A stretch of 64,000 bases of DNA from Cellvibrio sp. PSBB006 (GTDB lineage Bacteria; Pseudomonadota; Gammaproteobacteria; Pseudomonadales; Cellvibrionaceae). The stretch lies in contig NZ_CP021382.1 of the NCBI RefSeq assembly GCF_002162135.1, positions 4,896,001-4,960,000 on the forward strand, given 5' to 3'. Positions 27,962 to 36,648 of this stretch are shown here, piece after piece. A program made the translations under genes and the position numbers. Positions within the stretch are counted from its first letter, which is position 1. Each line of letters starts with the position of its first letter. Under the pieces are notes generated by a model that saw nothing but the letters and a program-made list of their open reading frames with translations, had not been told where the DNA came from and ran no database searches.

Positions 27962-30210
27962 AGAATCTGTTTGTGAAGGTTGCCAAGGCTGGACATTAAT
28001 TTGGATGCTATTTTATCAACCATCTTGCCGCTGTCGAATAATACAAGCAGGCGTTGATTGCACTCACTGATGGCATTGTCAAAGACCAGTCGCGTGCTGT
28101 CAGGTATCTCCAACGTCTCCATGGAGCGTTTCAGTTCTTCGCTTAAATTATTGACAATACGACGGCTCTCTTCAGACTGGTAAGCGTATTGAATATCCAG
28201 TTGTTGTAATTGCTTTTTCGTATCCGCTACCCAGACATCCAGCTTGCGCGACTGCTTTTGCAACTGATTGTTGGCTTCTTTGTAATCAATCTGTCCGCTG
28301 ATGATACTGACAATATTGCTCAGGGTATTTTCCAGTTGCAGCTGTTCATCATCGTCGTCCGGCGGATTGCGCAGTAATATATGTGCATTGGGGCGCGCAA
28401 ACAAAATACCTTCATTCAGGTAAGCCACAGCGGCAACATTGCCGGGTTGACGTAACAGCTTTTGTTCGGAGGGCGTGAATTTGTTGCCTGTGTAATACTC
28501 CGCATTGCCTGCCTGGGATTGCAGATAAAAGCCTGCGGTAATGTTCAGGTCCTTGATGGCTTTGATGAGTAACTTGGATAAATCTTCCAGGGTTTGTGTG
28601 GAGAGAGCTTCCACCGCCAGGCGATTGATGATGCTGGTTTGAGTGTGCTGCTTGATGGTGTGTTGCAACTTGCTCGAAATACTTTCCAGCTCCCGATTCA
28701 ATTTTTCTACCTCTTCCAGGGGCTTGCTTTGCTGGGTATCCGGGTGCACACTTTGTTGCAGCTGCTCATGCAGTAGGTCAACCTCGCTCTCAAGGGTTTC
28801 TATACAGTACTCGCACTCTTTGATCAGGCGTTCAAGCCGTTCAATATCTTTACTCTTATCTTTTTTCTCCTCCTCATCGGTCGTTTCATGCATAGATTTA
28901 CGCAATGAACGCAGTTCCTTTTCAAGGTCAATAATAATGCTGCGTTGGTTCTGGTTGTTGGTACGCAACTGCTCAATCTCGGCGTAGGTACGCTTGTGAC
29001 CGCCCCCGCTGATCCAGTCATTCGGTAATTCGGCCTTGGGCTCAGCATCGGGAACACCGCTGTGGATGATTGTCAGGGTTTCTTCGGTAGGTGCGCCCGC
29101 TGTGGACTCTTTCGCATCCTGGGGTAAGGGGTGAACTAACATCTCCTTGCCGGGGGCATATTTATTAAAAGGTGTGACAGGTTTAGCCTCAACAACAATT
29201 GCTGGCCGCTTCATGCTGTCTTTGGCTGCCTTTAATTCTTTTTGCAGGTTGGTAATGTGGTGATCAGACTTGACCAAATCAAGCTCAAGCGCGCGGATAG
29301 AATCGCTCATCTTTTGTCGCTGACTATCATTCAGGTCGGTATAAGCAAAGGGCAGTTCATCTACCATTTTGCGCACCAATGAATATTTCCGCTCCGAAAT
29401 ATCGGCAATATTATCCAGTTGGCTGACACTGTTTTGGTAGCTCTGGTATGGTGGGGTCCAATGATTGTCTTGATCAATCGGTTGTAGCGCGTCCCGTATC
29501 TTTTGGTCAACGTCCCCACCTTTGTAAGCATTAGCCATTTGTAACGCCTGGATAATGTTGTGCATTTTCGCCAAGGTTTGCTTGCTTTCGCGTTCATACT
29601 CCGTCAAATGTTCATAGCGAGCTTCGGCTGCCGCCAATTTTCTTTGCAAACGCTCATTCTCCTTCTCAAACGGTTGCAAGGCATCAATTTTTTCCTGTAA
29701 TAGGCGAATGCGATTGTTGGGTAAAGGTTTGGACAGTTTCTTCGGTGTTGTCACCCAGCGGGCAATGTCAGCTAATTGCTTTTCAAATTGCATCCAATGC
29801 TCTTCACGCACTGTCTTTTGTTTGCGAACTTCGGCTTCAGCTTTGTTGAAAAAATATCGCAGTGCCGCAACCTTGGCGCTGAAAGGTAATTCGGGGGAGA
29901 GACGGGGCAGGTTGGCTTGGGCTGTTTTACGGTAACGTACCAGGGAATCGTTTGTTGCCTCGTTCAGGAATCGATCTACCGGGTCATCAGCGGCGGGTGT
30001 GCCAACATCCAGTTCGCTCAATTCGCCCATATGAAAGACAGAATGATTATGTTGGCGCAGCTTGCGATATTCCTCCAACAGGAATTGATGCCGCTGCCGT
30101 TGTTTACGGATGAGAAGGCCCATCAACACGGTGATCACCGAAAGCAGAAAGATGATCTCACCCATGATTAATGTGGCGAATGGCAAGGAATCGAACATAA
30201 CAGCTTTCAT
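27958..30210 (-). CDS. Membrane-anchored coiled-coil protein, unrecognised
   Basis: 750 residues, function unknown. One N-terminal membrane helix (about residues 10-34; LIMGEIIFLLSVITVLMGLLI) is followed by Arg/Lys-rich residues, so the bulk is probably cytoplasmic. Long charged heptad stretches run from about 40-330 and 410-545. A compact region (about 545-660; starting LAVEALSTQTLEDLSKLLIKAI, then GFYLQS) resembles a GAF-like sensor fold, and a last coiled coil follows (about 660-750). No enzymatic motif seen. It converges on REC-EAL-REC with a 4-base overlap. Start uncertain: ATG at 30210 or 30198, neither with a clear SD. Placement suggests a scaffold or signalling partner, which is inference. 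Confidence 0.75.
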   Translation of the reverse strand: MKAVMFDSLPFATLIMGEIIFLLSVITVLMGLLIRKQRQRHQFLLEEYRKLRQHNHSVFHMGELSELDVGTPAADDPVDRFLNEATNDSLVRYRKTAQANLPRLSPELPFSAKVAALRYFFNKAEAEVRKQKTVREEHWMQFEKQLADIARWVTTPKKLSKPLPNNRIRLLQEKIDALQPFEKENERLQRKLAAAEARYEHLTEYERESKQTLAKMHNIIQALQMANAYKGGDVDQKIRDALQPIDQDNHWTPPYQSYQNSVSQLDNIADISERKYSLVRKMVDELPFAYTDLNDSQRQKMSDSIRALELDLVKSDHHITNLQKELKAAKDSMKRPAIVVEAKPVTPFNKYAPGKEMLVHPLPQDAKESTAGAPTEETLTIIHSGVPDAEPKAELPNDWISGGGHKRTYAEIEQLRTNNQNQRSIIIDLEKELRSLRKSMHETTDEEEKKDKSKDIERLERLIKECEYCIETLESEVDLLHEQLQQSVHPDTQQSKPLEEVEKLNRELESISSKLQHTIKQHTQTSIINRLAVEALSTQTLEDLSKLLIKAIKDLNITAGFYLQSQAGNAEYYTGNKFTPSEQKLLRQPGNVAAVAYLNEGILFARPNAHILLRNPPDDDDEQLQLENTLSNIVSIISGQIDYKEANNQLQKQSRKLDVWVADTKKQLQQLDIQYAYQSEESRRIVNNLSEELKRSMETLEIPDSTRLVFDNAISECNQRLLVLFDSGKMVDKIASKLMSSLGNLHKQIL

Positions 30211-30455
30211 CCATTAAAAATTGTCAGCTCAAGTATAGCCCCAGTCTACCTGCCGGGAAGTGAAATCTGAAAAACGCTTTAGGCGACGGGCTATACAAAA
30301 ATTATTGTAATAAGTAGGCGCAATAACTTGCCATTGCGGAATTAGCGTACTTGTAATAACCGAAATACGATCCACCGGATGATTAGCTTGCGTTTTGGCC
30401 TATCTTCTCTATATTCCATCGGTTAATAGTTCGGGAAACCAAAGGAACAGGGTGG

Positions 30456-31052
30456 ATGAGTAAGATAAAGCCGGATTGGAAAGAATATTTCAATGTTGTA
30501 TCAGACAAACCTCACCGAAAAATTTTAGAAAGTGCAGTGTTACACAATACCTCTGGCCTTAAGATTGCGATCGATTGCGGCTGTGGGGTGGGTGCAGATG
30601 CAGGATATTTGCTTGAACAGGGCTATGAGGTTATTGCTTTTGACAAGGAAGAAAAAGCGATAGACATCTGTCGTTACAGGTTTGCCGATAAGCCAGGATT
30701 TAGCGCTTCCGTTTGTTTGATGGAAGACTTTGCGTTCAAAAATGCGGGCCTGATCCTGGCAAGCAACAGCCTGTTTTTTTGCCAGCCGAATCGCTTTGAT
30801 AAGACGATAATCAACATGCTATCCAGTGTGGTACCCGGCGGAATTTTTATAGGTGACTTTGTGGGGCCTAAAGATTCCTGGGTACACAGTCCGCATCATT
30901 CGGTTCACCAGGTTACAAGAGAATCTCTAGGCTCGATATTTTCTGATTTCGATGTGCTTGAACTATATGAGCGAGATGAGCTTGCCAAAACAGCGCTGGG
31001 AACTATGAAACACTGGCATACTTTTACGGTAGTCGCAAAAAGGCAAAAATAA
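30456..31052 (+). CDS. Class I SAM-dependent methyltransferase
   Basis: 198-residue cytoplasmic enzyme. SAM-binding motif I IAIDCGCGVGADAGYLL (about residues 37-53), acidic motif II VIAFDKEEKAID and a later VPGGIFIGDF block give the Rossmann methyltransferase core, close to the TehB/small-molecule type. Substrate unknown. It ends 4 bases before the stop of the convergent ABC permease gene. Its codon use looks slightly more AT-rich than its neighbours, so acquisition by transfer is possible but unproven. Confidence 0.82.
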   Translation: MSKIKPDWKEYFNVVSDKPHRKILESAVLHNTSGLKIAIDCGCGVGADAGYLLEQGYEVIAFDKEEKAIDICRYRFADKPGFSASVCLMEDFAFKNAGLILASNSLFFCQPNRFDKTIINMLSSVVPGGIFIGDFVGPKDSWVHSPHHSVHQVTRESLGSIFSDFDVLELYERDELAKTALGTMKHWHTFTVVAKRQK

Positions 31053-31056
31053 ATTA

Positions 31057-32172
31057 TCAATCCAACCGCTTCTTAAACCGCTTGGCTGCCGCAAACAAAC
31101 CCAATACCGTAAAACCCGCGAGCCACAATAAATCAGGCAACAGATCCATTAACATGGCGCCGCGCAAGACGATGCCGCGAATAACGCGAATAAAATGCGT
31201 AGCCGGAAGGATCTCGGCAATCCATTGTGCCACGGTGGGCATGCCTTCATAGGGAAACATAAAACCGGATAATAAAATCGACGGAATTAAAATAAACACC
31301 GTGAGTTGCATCGCTTGCAGTTGGGTTTTTGCCACAGTGGAAATCAACATGCCCAGTGTGAGGCTCGCACTGATAAATAACAAAACGGCAATAAATAATT
31401 GATCGATCCGGCCGTTGATCGGCACATCAAAAATCAGATAACCCAGACCGAGAATAATCGAAAGCTGAATCAAACCGACAAATACATAGGGCACAATCTT
31501 GCCGACCATCAACTCCATGGGTTTTACCGGTGTGGTGATTAATAATTCCAGGTTGCCCCGTTCCCGTTCGCGCACCAGTGCGGCGGAGGTGAACATAATC
31601 ATTGTCATGGTAAGGATAACGCCGACCAGGCCGGGCACAATATTTACTGCTGCCCGCCGTTGCGGGTTGTATAGCAGACTCATGGTGAAGGTGTTTTTGG
31701 GGGCTTCAACGGCGGGAATCAGCGGTGTGCTTAACGGCATGGCTTGTAGACCCAGCAGCGCATTGCTCACCATGGTATCGGAACCGTCGACCAACCATTG
31801 CGCAAGAGGGCGTTGGTCTTGCATGCGTTGCGGTAAATCAGCAGGAATAATTAATACCGCGCGCACTTTGCCTTGGGTGATGGCATCGGCGGCGAGTTGT
31901 GGTGTTGAGTAGACAGTTTCAATTTTTACAACTTGCGTGGCAGCCACGTCGGCTACCAATATTCGCCCCAGTTCGCTATGGCTTTGGTCAACAACGGCAA
32001 CCGGCAGGTTGCGCACATTGGTGTTGATGGCGTAACCGAAGAGTAATAATTGAATCAACGGAATCATCACAATCATGCCGAAAGTCGGTCGGTCCCGCGA
32101 GAGTTGGCGCAGCTCCTTGAACATAATGGCAGAAATACGCTGCCAGCTTTTGAACCATCCTGAAGATGTCAT
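31057..32172 (-). CDS. ABC-2 type exporter permease (YhhJ/YbhR-like)
   Basis: 371 residues. An N-terminal membrane helix is followed by a large soluble domain (about 45-180), then five or six helices ending near the C-terminus, the ABC2_membrane_3 layout. The block LVRERERGNLELLITTPVKPMELMVGKIVPYV is the hallmark. Its start overlaps the ATPase stop (ATGA), so translation is coupled. Likely exports a drug, dye or lipid-like compound across the inner membrane with the partner ATPase and the lipoprotein adaptor. Substrate unknown. Confidence 0.9.
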   Translation of the reverse strand: MTSSGWFKSWQRISAIMFKELRQLSRDRPTFGMIVMIPLIQLLLFGYAINTNVRNLPVAVVDQSHSELGRILVADVAATQVVKIETVYSTPQLAADAITQGKVRAVLIIPADLPQRMQDQRPLAQWLVDGSDTMVSNALLGLQAMPLSTPLIPAVEAPKNTFTMSLLYNPQRRAAVNIVPGLVGVILTMTMIMFTSAALVRERERGNLELLITTPVKPMELMVGKIVPYVFVGLIQLSIILGLGYLIFDVPINGRIDQLFIAVLLFISASLTLGMLISTVAKTQLQAMQLTVFILIPSILLSGFMFPYEGMPTVAQWIAEILPATHFIRVIRGIVLRGAMLMDLLPDLLWLAGFTVLGLFAAAKRFKKRLD

Positions 32173-33119
32173 TGGCGACGTCCCTCTCCGGTGCAGTGGA
32201 CAAAAACGTCTTCAAGGCTGGGGCGCACCAGGTGAATTTCTCGCCCGGCCGCTAGCGGTGCGTGTACCTGTTTAAACCAGACATCCGGTTCGGTCACGGT
32301 GTCGCGAATCAGAACCCGTAAATGGGTTCCTTGTTGTGCGGCGGAGACCACTTCCGGAATATCGGTTAACTGTTGTTTTAATTGACGCAGGTCAGCGCCG
32401 TCAATTTCTATCACCTGCGCGCCCAACTCTCGCATCAGTGTTGCCGGCGCGCCATCGGCGCGCTTTATCCCCGCTTCCAGGATGGCCAGGCCATGACAAC
32501 GTTCTGCTTCGTCCATGTAATGTGTCGACACCAGGATAGTGGCGCCTTGATCGCACAGATCAAATAATTTTTCCCAAAAATCGCGCCGGTTTTCCGGGTC
32601 CACGGCGGACGTGGGTTCATCAAGAATTAATAATTCCGGTTGATGCAGGGTTGCTGCTGCCAGGGCGAGCCGTTGACGTTGACCGCCGCTGAGACTGCCA
32701 GCCAAACGATGACGCCGCTGATCAAGGCCATACTCCGCTAATTGCGCCGCGATACGCGCTTTGGTAGCACGGGTGTCGAGGTTATAAATCTGCGCCATAA
32801 AGCGCAGGTTTTCTTCCACACTTAAGTCTTCATAGAGCGAAAATTTCTGGGTCATGTAGCCGATACGCAGGCGCAAGGATTCGGCGTTGTCGGGAATGGC
32901 CATGCCCAACACCTGCACACTGCCGCTAGTCGGTGTAAGCAGTCCGGTAATTAATCGCATACTGGTGGATTTGCCGCAGCCGTTGGGGCCGAGAAAACCA
33001 TAAATAGTGCCGGTGGTAATGGTGAGGTCAAGGTTATCCACCGCCGTAAAATCGCCGAAGCGCCGGGTGAGTCCGCGGGTTTCAATCGCGATATGGTGGG
33101 ATGCCGTAGTCAGGCGCAT
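32169..33119 (-). CDS. ABC exporter ATP-binding protein
   Basis: 316 residues. Walker A GPNGCGKST, Q-loop region IGYMTQKFSLYEDL, signature LSGGQRQRL, Walker B LLILDEPTSAVDPE and switch His in VSTHYMDEA are intact. The C-terminal 80 residues form the small extra domain common in drug-exporter ATPases of the CcmA/YbhF type. It lies 5 bases downstream of the adaptor gene and overlaps the permease gene. Only one ATPase domain, unlike RbbA/YbhF fusions. Confidence 0.93.
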   Translation of the reverse strand: MRLTTASHHIAIETRGLTRRFGDFTAVDNLDLTITTGTIYGFLGPNGCGKSTSMRLITGLLTPTSGSVQVLGMAIPDNAESLRLRIGYMTQKFSLYEDLSVEENLRFMAQIYNLDTRATKARIAAQLAEYGLDQRRHRLAGSLSGGQRQRLALAAATLHQPELLILDEPTSAVDPENRRDFWEKLFDLCDQGATILVSTHYMDEAERCHGLAILEAGIKRADGAPATLMRELGAQVIEIDGADLRQLKQQLTDIPEVVSAAQQGTHLRVLIRDTVTEPDVWFKQVHAPLAAGREIHLVRPSLEDVFVHCTGEGRRQ

Positions 33120-33124
33120 CCGTA

Positions 33125-34093
33125 TTACTCCGGCAGTTCAACTTGTGCCGGTACGCCGTTGGGCAAATCTTTGGCGGCGGCGGACAATTGAATTTCTGCC
33201 AGGTAAACCAGGCGCGCGCGGTCGGCGGCGTTGAGCGCGTAGTAGGGGGTAAAGGCGGCATCCTGGGCGATCCAGCGAATAGTGCCAGGTAGTGGTTCGG
33301 CTACTCCGTCTACTGAGACATTCAGGGTTTGACCAACGCGCAATTTGACGCGATAAGGTTCGGGAATATACACCCGTGCGTAGGGCGCTTCGCCGGCGAG
33401 TACGATGGCCAGGGCATCACCGACGTTAGCGCGTTCACCGAGATACTTCGGCAAACGATCCAGCCGGCCAGCGCGTGTAGCGCGAATGCTGAGTTCTTGC
33501 AGATTATGTTGCTCCAGTTGCAGCACTGCGCGGGCTTCCGCCAGTACTGCCTCGGCTTGTTGAAGATCTTCTTCGCGCGCACCATTGGTGAGTAATAACA
33601 AACCTTCATTGGCGCGTTCCAGTGCGGCCTGCGCGGAATCGCGTTGAGCGCGGGCGCGATCCAGATCGGCCTGGCCGGCCAATTGGCGGGACACAAGCAC
33701 CTCGGCGCGCTCAAAGGTTTTTTGCGCCTCGACCAATTGTGCTTTGGCGCCGCTGACCTGCGCGCGGGCACTGGCAATATCTTCAGCGCGCGCGCCGTGC
33801 TGCAATTTGGTCAGCGTGGCTGCCGCATTGGCCACCTGCGCCTCGGCCCGCGCGACCAGCGCGCGTTGACGGGTATCATCGAGCTGGACCAGTAAATCTC
33901 CTTCCTGCACATCTTCACCTTCAGTGCGGGGCAGGGCGACGACAATTTCTGCCGCTGTTGCCTTCAACACCACCCGATCCCGTTCCAGCGTGCCGAGTGC
34001 CTGCGGCGGCTCATTACCCAGACAGGCTGACAGCAGCAGAGCAACAATCAGCCAGCTCATCATGACGTAGCGTTGTAGAACCATGAGTGGCAT
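33125..34093 (-). CDS. HlyD-type membrane fusion lipoprotein of the ABC exporter
   Basis: 322 residues. The signal sequence ends in a lipobox (LLLSAC), so this periplasmic adaptor is probably a lipoprotein. A biotinyl-lipoyl-like half (VALPRTEGEDVQEGDLLVQLDD, about residues 52-73) is followed by a long helical hairpin (about 78-200) and a beta-barrel region (about 215-315), the HlyD/YbhG plan. It leads a three-gene operon with ATPase and permease. The start may instead be the ATG at 34084, which places the signal sequence slightly better. Confidence 0.9.
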   Translation of the reverse strand: MPLMVLQRYVMMSWLIVALLLSACLGNEPPQALGTLERDRVVLKATAAEIVVALPRTEGEDVQEGDLLVQLDDTRQRALVARAEAQVANAAATLTKLQHGARAEDIASARAQVSGAKAQLVEAQKTFERAEVLVSRQLAGQADLDRARAQRDSAQAALERANEGLLLLTNGAREEDLQQAEAVLAEARAVLQLEQHNLQELSIRATRAGRLDRLPKYLGERANVGDALAIVLAGEAPYARVYIPEPYRVKLRVGQTLNVSVDGVAEPLPGTIRWIAQDAAFTPYYALNAADRARLVYLAEIQLSAAAKDLPNGVPAQVELPE

Positions 34094-34276
34094 TCCCTAG
34101 GGCGAGAGGAGCAACAACTTAACAACAAACCTTACGAAAAATCCAGCCGCGTATTCTGCTGTTAACACATGTAAACAATGGAGTATTGATGTGGCCCTTG
34201 TTTTTTGAGCGCAAGTTGCGCAGGATCGCTTCCCTAAACAGGATCGTCTCCCTGAAATTTACTACGAGGATTTCCT

Positions 34277-34690
34277 ATGTTGGAAACGGCGCTTTCGTCA
34301 CTGTCCGGTTTGCCGGCCTTTTTGATTTATTTTGTGTTGGCTATTGCCCTGTTGTTTATGTTCACCCTGATGTATACCTGGATCACGCCGCACAATGAGC
34401 TGGAATTGATTCGCGCCAATAATGCGGCAGCGGCCATCGCCTTCGGCGGTGCGCTGGTTGGCTTCGCATTGCCCTTGTCTAGTGCTATCAGTAACTCATT
34501 GTCGCTGCTCGACTGCGCTATCTGGGGATTGGTTGCCTTGGTTGTACAGGTTCTGACGTTTCTGGTTTTACGTATGCTGCTCAAACAATTGCCGGAACGC
34601 ATTGCCCAAGGTGAAACTGCGGCGGGCATCTTTGCGGCTGCCAGCGCAATCGCCGTGGGCATACTGAACGCCGCATGCATGACTTATTGA
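34277..34690 (+). CDS. yjfL: DUF350 membrane protein (YjfL-like)
   Basis: 137-residue inner-membrane protein with four hydrophobic helices and the internal pairing typical of DUF350. Marker stretches: YTWITPHNELELIRANNAAAAIAFGGALVGFALPL and AGIFAAASAIAVGILNAACMTY. Molecular function is not established. GAGGA lies just before the ATG. It is the first gene of a conserved three-gene set (DUF350, DUF1190, glutathionylspermidine-synthase-like), matching E. coli yjfL-yjfM-yjfC. Confidence 0.88.
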   Translation: MLETALSSLSGLPAFLIYFVLAIALLFMFTLMYTWITPHNELELIRANNAAAAIAFGGALVGFALPLSSAISNSLSLLDCAIWGLVALVVQVLTFLVLRMLLKQLPERIAQGETAAGIFAAASAIAVGILNAACMTY

Positions 34691-34700
34691 GGAGCTTGAG

Positions 34701-35327
34701 ATGAAACGCAGTAAAAAAGTGGCCTTGATGTTGATGGTACCCACAACCACCATGATGCTCGCCAGTTGTGGAGAAGATCCCAAAGAAGCTGTCGTGTTTA
34801 GCTCCCCGGAAGAATGCGCGTCTATGGTGACCAGCACCTCGGCGGACCAATGTTATGCAGACTACCGCGCGGCGCAGGCCCTGCATCCCCAGGTCGCGCC
34901 CAAGTACCTGAACAAAAGCGAATGCGAGAACGATTTTGGTTCAGGGCAGTGTGAACAGGCACCGCAGCAACACGCTGGCGGTTCCTTTTTTATGCCGATG
35001 ATGATGGGTTATATGGCCGGGCAAATGTTTAACCGCCAGGGCGGCGCCATGCCCAACCAACCGCAGCAGGAAGAACGCACAGCCGCCGGAACCGGTGGCG
35101 CTGCCGCAGGTGCTGCAACCAATGCGCGCAGTGGTGTGCGCACCCAACCGCTGTATAAATCCCGCGATGATCGCGGCACTTTCCGCACCGCCACCAACAC
35201 ACCGGTAGCACGGCAGACCGGACCGGTGATGGTGCGCCCATCACAAGTACAACCGCGCGCAGGACAGTTCGCACAACGCGGCGGGTTTGGCGCACAAGCG
35301 GCGGCACGCAACTCTTACGGCGGTTGA
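34701..35327 (+). CDS. DUF1190 lipoprotein (YgiB/YjfM-like)
   Basis: 208 residues. Signal peptide ending in the lipobox LASC, so envelope-anchored. The Cys-containing blocks FSSPEECASMVTS, QCYADYRAAQ and SECENDFGSGQCE mark DUF1190. The C-terminal half is low complexity, rich in Gly, Ala, Gln and Arg, and ends in GGFGAQAAARNSYGG, as in YgiB. SD GAGGAG overlaps the end of the DUF350 gene. Function unknown; always found beside the ATP-grasp gene that follows. Confidence 0.87.
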   Translation: MKRSKKVALMLMVPTTTMMLASCGEDPKEAVVFSSPEECASMVTSTSADQCYADYRAAQALHPQVAPKYLNKSECENDFGSGQCEQAPQQHAGGSFFMPMMMGYMAGQMFNRQGGAMPNQPQQEERTAAGTGGAAAGAATNARSGVRTQPLYKSRDDRGTFRTATNTPVARQTGPVMVRPSQVQPRAGQFAQRGGFGAQAAARNSYGG

Positions 35328-35330
35328 CGC

Positions 35331-36500
35331 ATGAAACGTGTGGATACCGCAGAGCGGCCGCAATGGCGCGACTATGCCGAAAGTGTGGGATTTGCATTTC
35401 ACACCTTCGATGGTGAACCCTATTGGGACGAAACCGCCTACTATCAATTTAGCTTGCAACAAATCGAAGACGACCTGGAAGCACCCACCGAAGAATTGCA
35501 CGAGATGGCCATGGAGTTGGTGGATGAAATCGTGCGCGACGCGGAGAAATTACGCCAGCTGGCTATCCCGGAATCATTCTGGAACCATATCTACAACGGC
35601 TGGACCAACGGCGAACCGCATCTATACGGGCGCATGGATCTGGTTTACAACGGCACAGGTCCGGCAAAATTACTTGAGCTTAATTACGATACGCCGACAT
35701 CACTTTTTGAAACCGGATTTTTTCAATGGGTATGGCTGGAAGAAAAAATCCAGCGCGGTGAATTGCCGAGCGGCGCGGACCAATTCAATTCGCTGCAAGA
35801 TAAACTGGAAGAAGCCTTTCGTTCACTTTCATTACCACAACCCTTTTATTTTTCCAGCGTCAGTGAAAATATCGAAGACAAAGGCACCGTCGACTACCTG
35901 ATGGACATCGCGCGCCAAGCCGGTATGGACACGCGCTACATCGCCATCGAAAACATCGGCGAACACGACGGCCAATTCGTTGACCTGGAAGGCTACCCCA
36001 TCAACGGCCTATTCAAGCTATACCCCTGGGAATTCATGGTCCACGAAGACTTCGGCAAAGCCATCCGCACCTCCAACACCCTGTGGCTCGAACCGAGCTG
36101 GAAGATGCTCTTATCCAACAAAGGCATCCTGCCTCTGCTATGGCAAAAATACCCCGACCATCCCAACCTGCTACCAGCCTTTTTCGAAGACAACACCCAA
36201 CCCCTGGACAAAGGCTGGGTACGCAAACCCTTATTCTCCCGCGAAGGCGCCAACGTTGAAATGATCACGGAACAAGGAGAAAAAATCAGCGCCGAAGGCC
36301 CCTATAACGACGGCAACTACATCCGCCAGGCACTCTGCCCACTACCGAAATTCCACGACAACCACCACCATTCAGATTGCTACACCATGATCGGCAGTTG
36401 GGTGGTAGGAGACAGCGCAGCAGGCATCGCCATACGTGAAGACAGCACACTGATTACCAAAGACAGCTCACGTTTTTTGCCGCATATTATTTTGGATTAG
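35331..36500 (+). CDS. ygiC: Glutathionylspermidine synthase-like ATP-grasp protein (YgiC/YjfC)
   Basis: 389 residues. Matches the C-terminal synthetase domain of glutathionylspermidine synthase but lacks the amidase half. Conserved blocks: FWNHIYNGWTNGEPHLYGRMDL, LELNYDTPTSLFETGFFQW, GLFKLYPWEFMVHEDFG, WLEPSWKMLLSNKGILPLLW and REGANVEM. It probably forms an amide bond between a peptide and an amine at ATP cost, but the true substrates of this subfamily are unknown to me. It starts 3 bases after the DUF1190 stop. A structured repeat separates it from the convergent EamA gene. Confidence 0.9.
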   Translation: MKRVDTAERPQWRDYAESVGFAFHTFDGEPYWDETAYYQFSLQQIEDDLEAPTEELHEMAMELVDEIVRDAEKLRQLAIPESFWNHIYNGWTNGEPHLYGRMDLVYNGTGPAKLLELNYDTPTSLFETGFFQWVWLEEKIQRGELPSGADQFNSLQDKLEEAFRSLSLPQPFYFSSVSENIEDKGTVDYLMDIARQAGMDTRYIAIENIGEHDGQFVDLEGYPINGLFKLYPWEFMVHEDFGKAIRTSNTLWLEPSWKMLLSNKGILPLLWQKYPDHPNLLPAFFEDNTQPLDKGWVRKPLFSREGANVEMITEQGEKISAEGPYNDGNYIRQALCPLPKFHDNHHHSDCYTMIGSWVVGDSAAGIAIREDSTLITKDSSRFLPHIILD

Positions 36501-36525
36501 ATATAGCTGCAGTTCACTGCTATGG

Positions 36526-36648
36526 GAGTTTGGCGTTAGGTGTTTTGTGTTTCGAAACCCTCAAGTCATGGATGACTTGCGGGAGCTACACGGACGTATG
36601 CATGCGTTTTCGAAACACAAAACACCTAATGACAAACGGTCTACGAAG
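36526..36648 (+). repeat. Structured palindromic repeat, copy 2
   Basis: Outer stem: 36528-36554 pairs with 36611-36637 (27 bp; one mismatch and one wobble at the same sites as copy 1). Hairpin A: CAAGTC with GACTTG inside CCC/GGG (36559-36584). Hairpin B: ACGTA (36594-36598) with TGCGT (36603-36607). Against copy 1 (13085-13203) the stem bases change in pairs. It again lies between convergent genes. The EamA stop codon (36641-36643) falls inside the conserved right edge. Confidence 0.85.

Noticed and set aside
30456..31052. Methyltransferase as part of a restriction or defence system
   Set aside because: The motif set is that of small-molecule methyltransferases; no DNA-methylase (N/D)PP(Y/F) motif and no nuclease gene nearby.
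34186..34276. Earlier start for genes before the DUF350 protein
   Set aside because: A frame from 34186 is out of register with DUF350 and overlaps it; the ATG at 34277 has its own SD.
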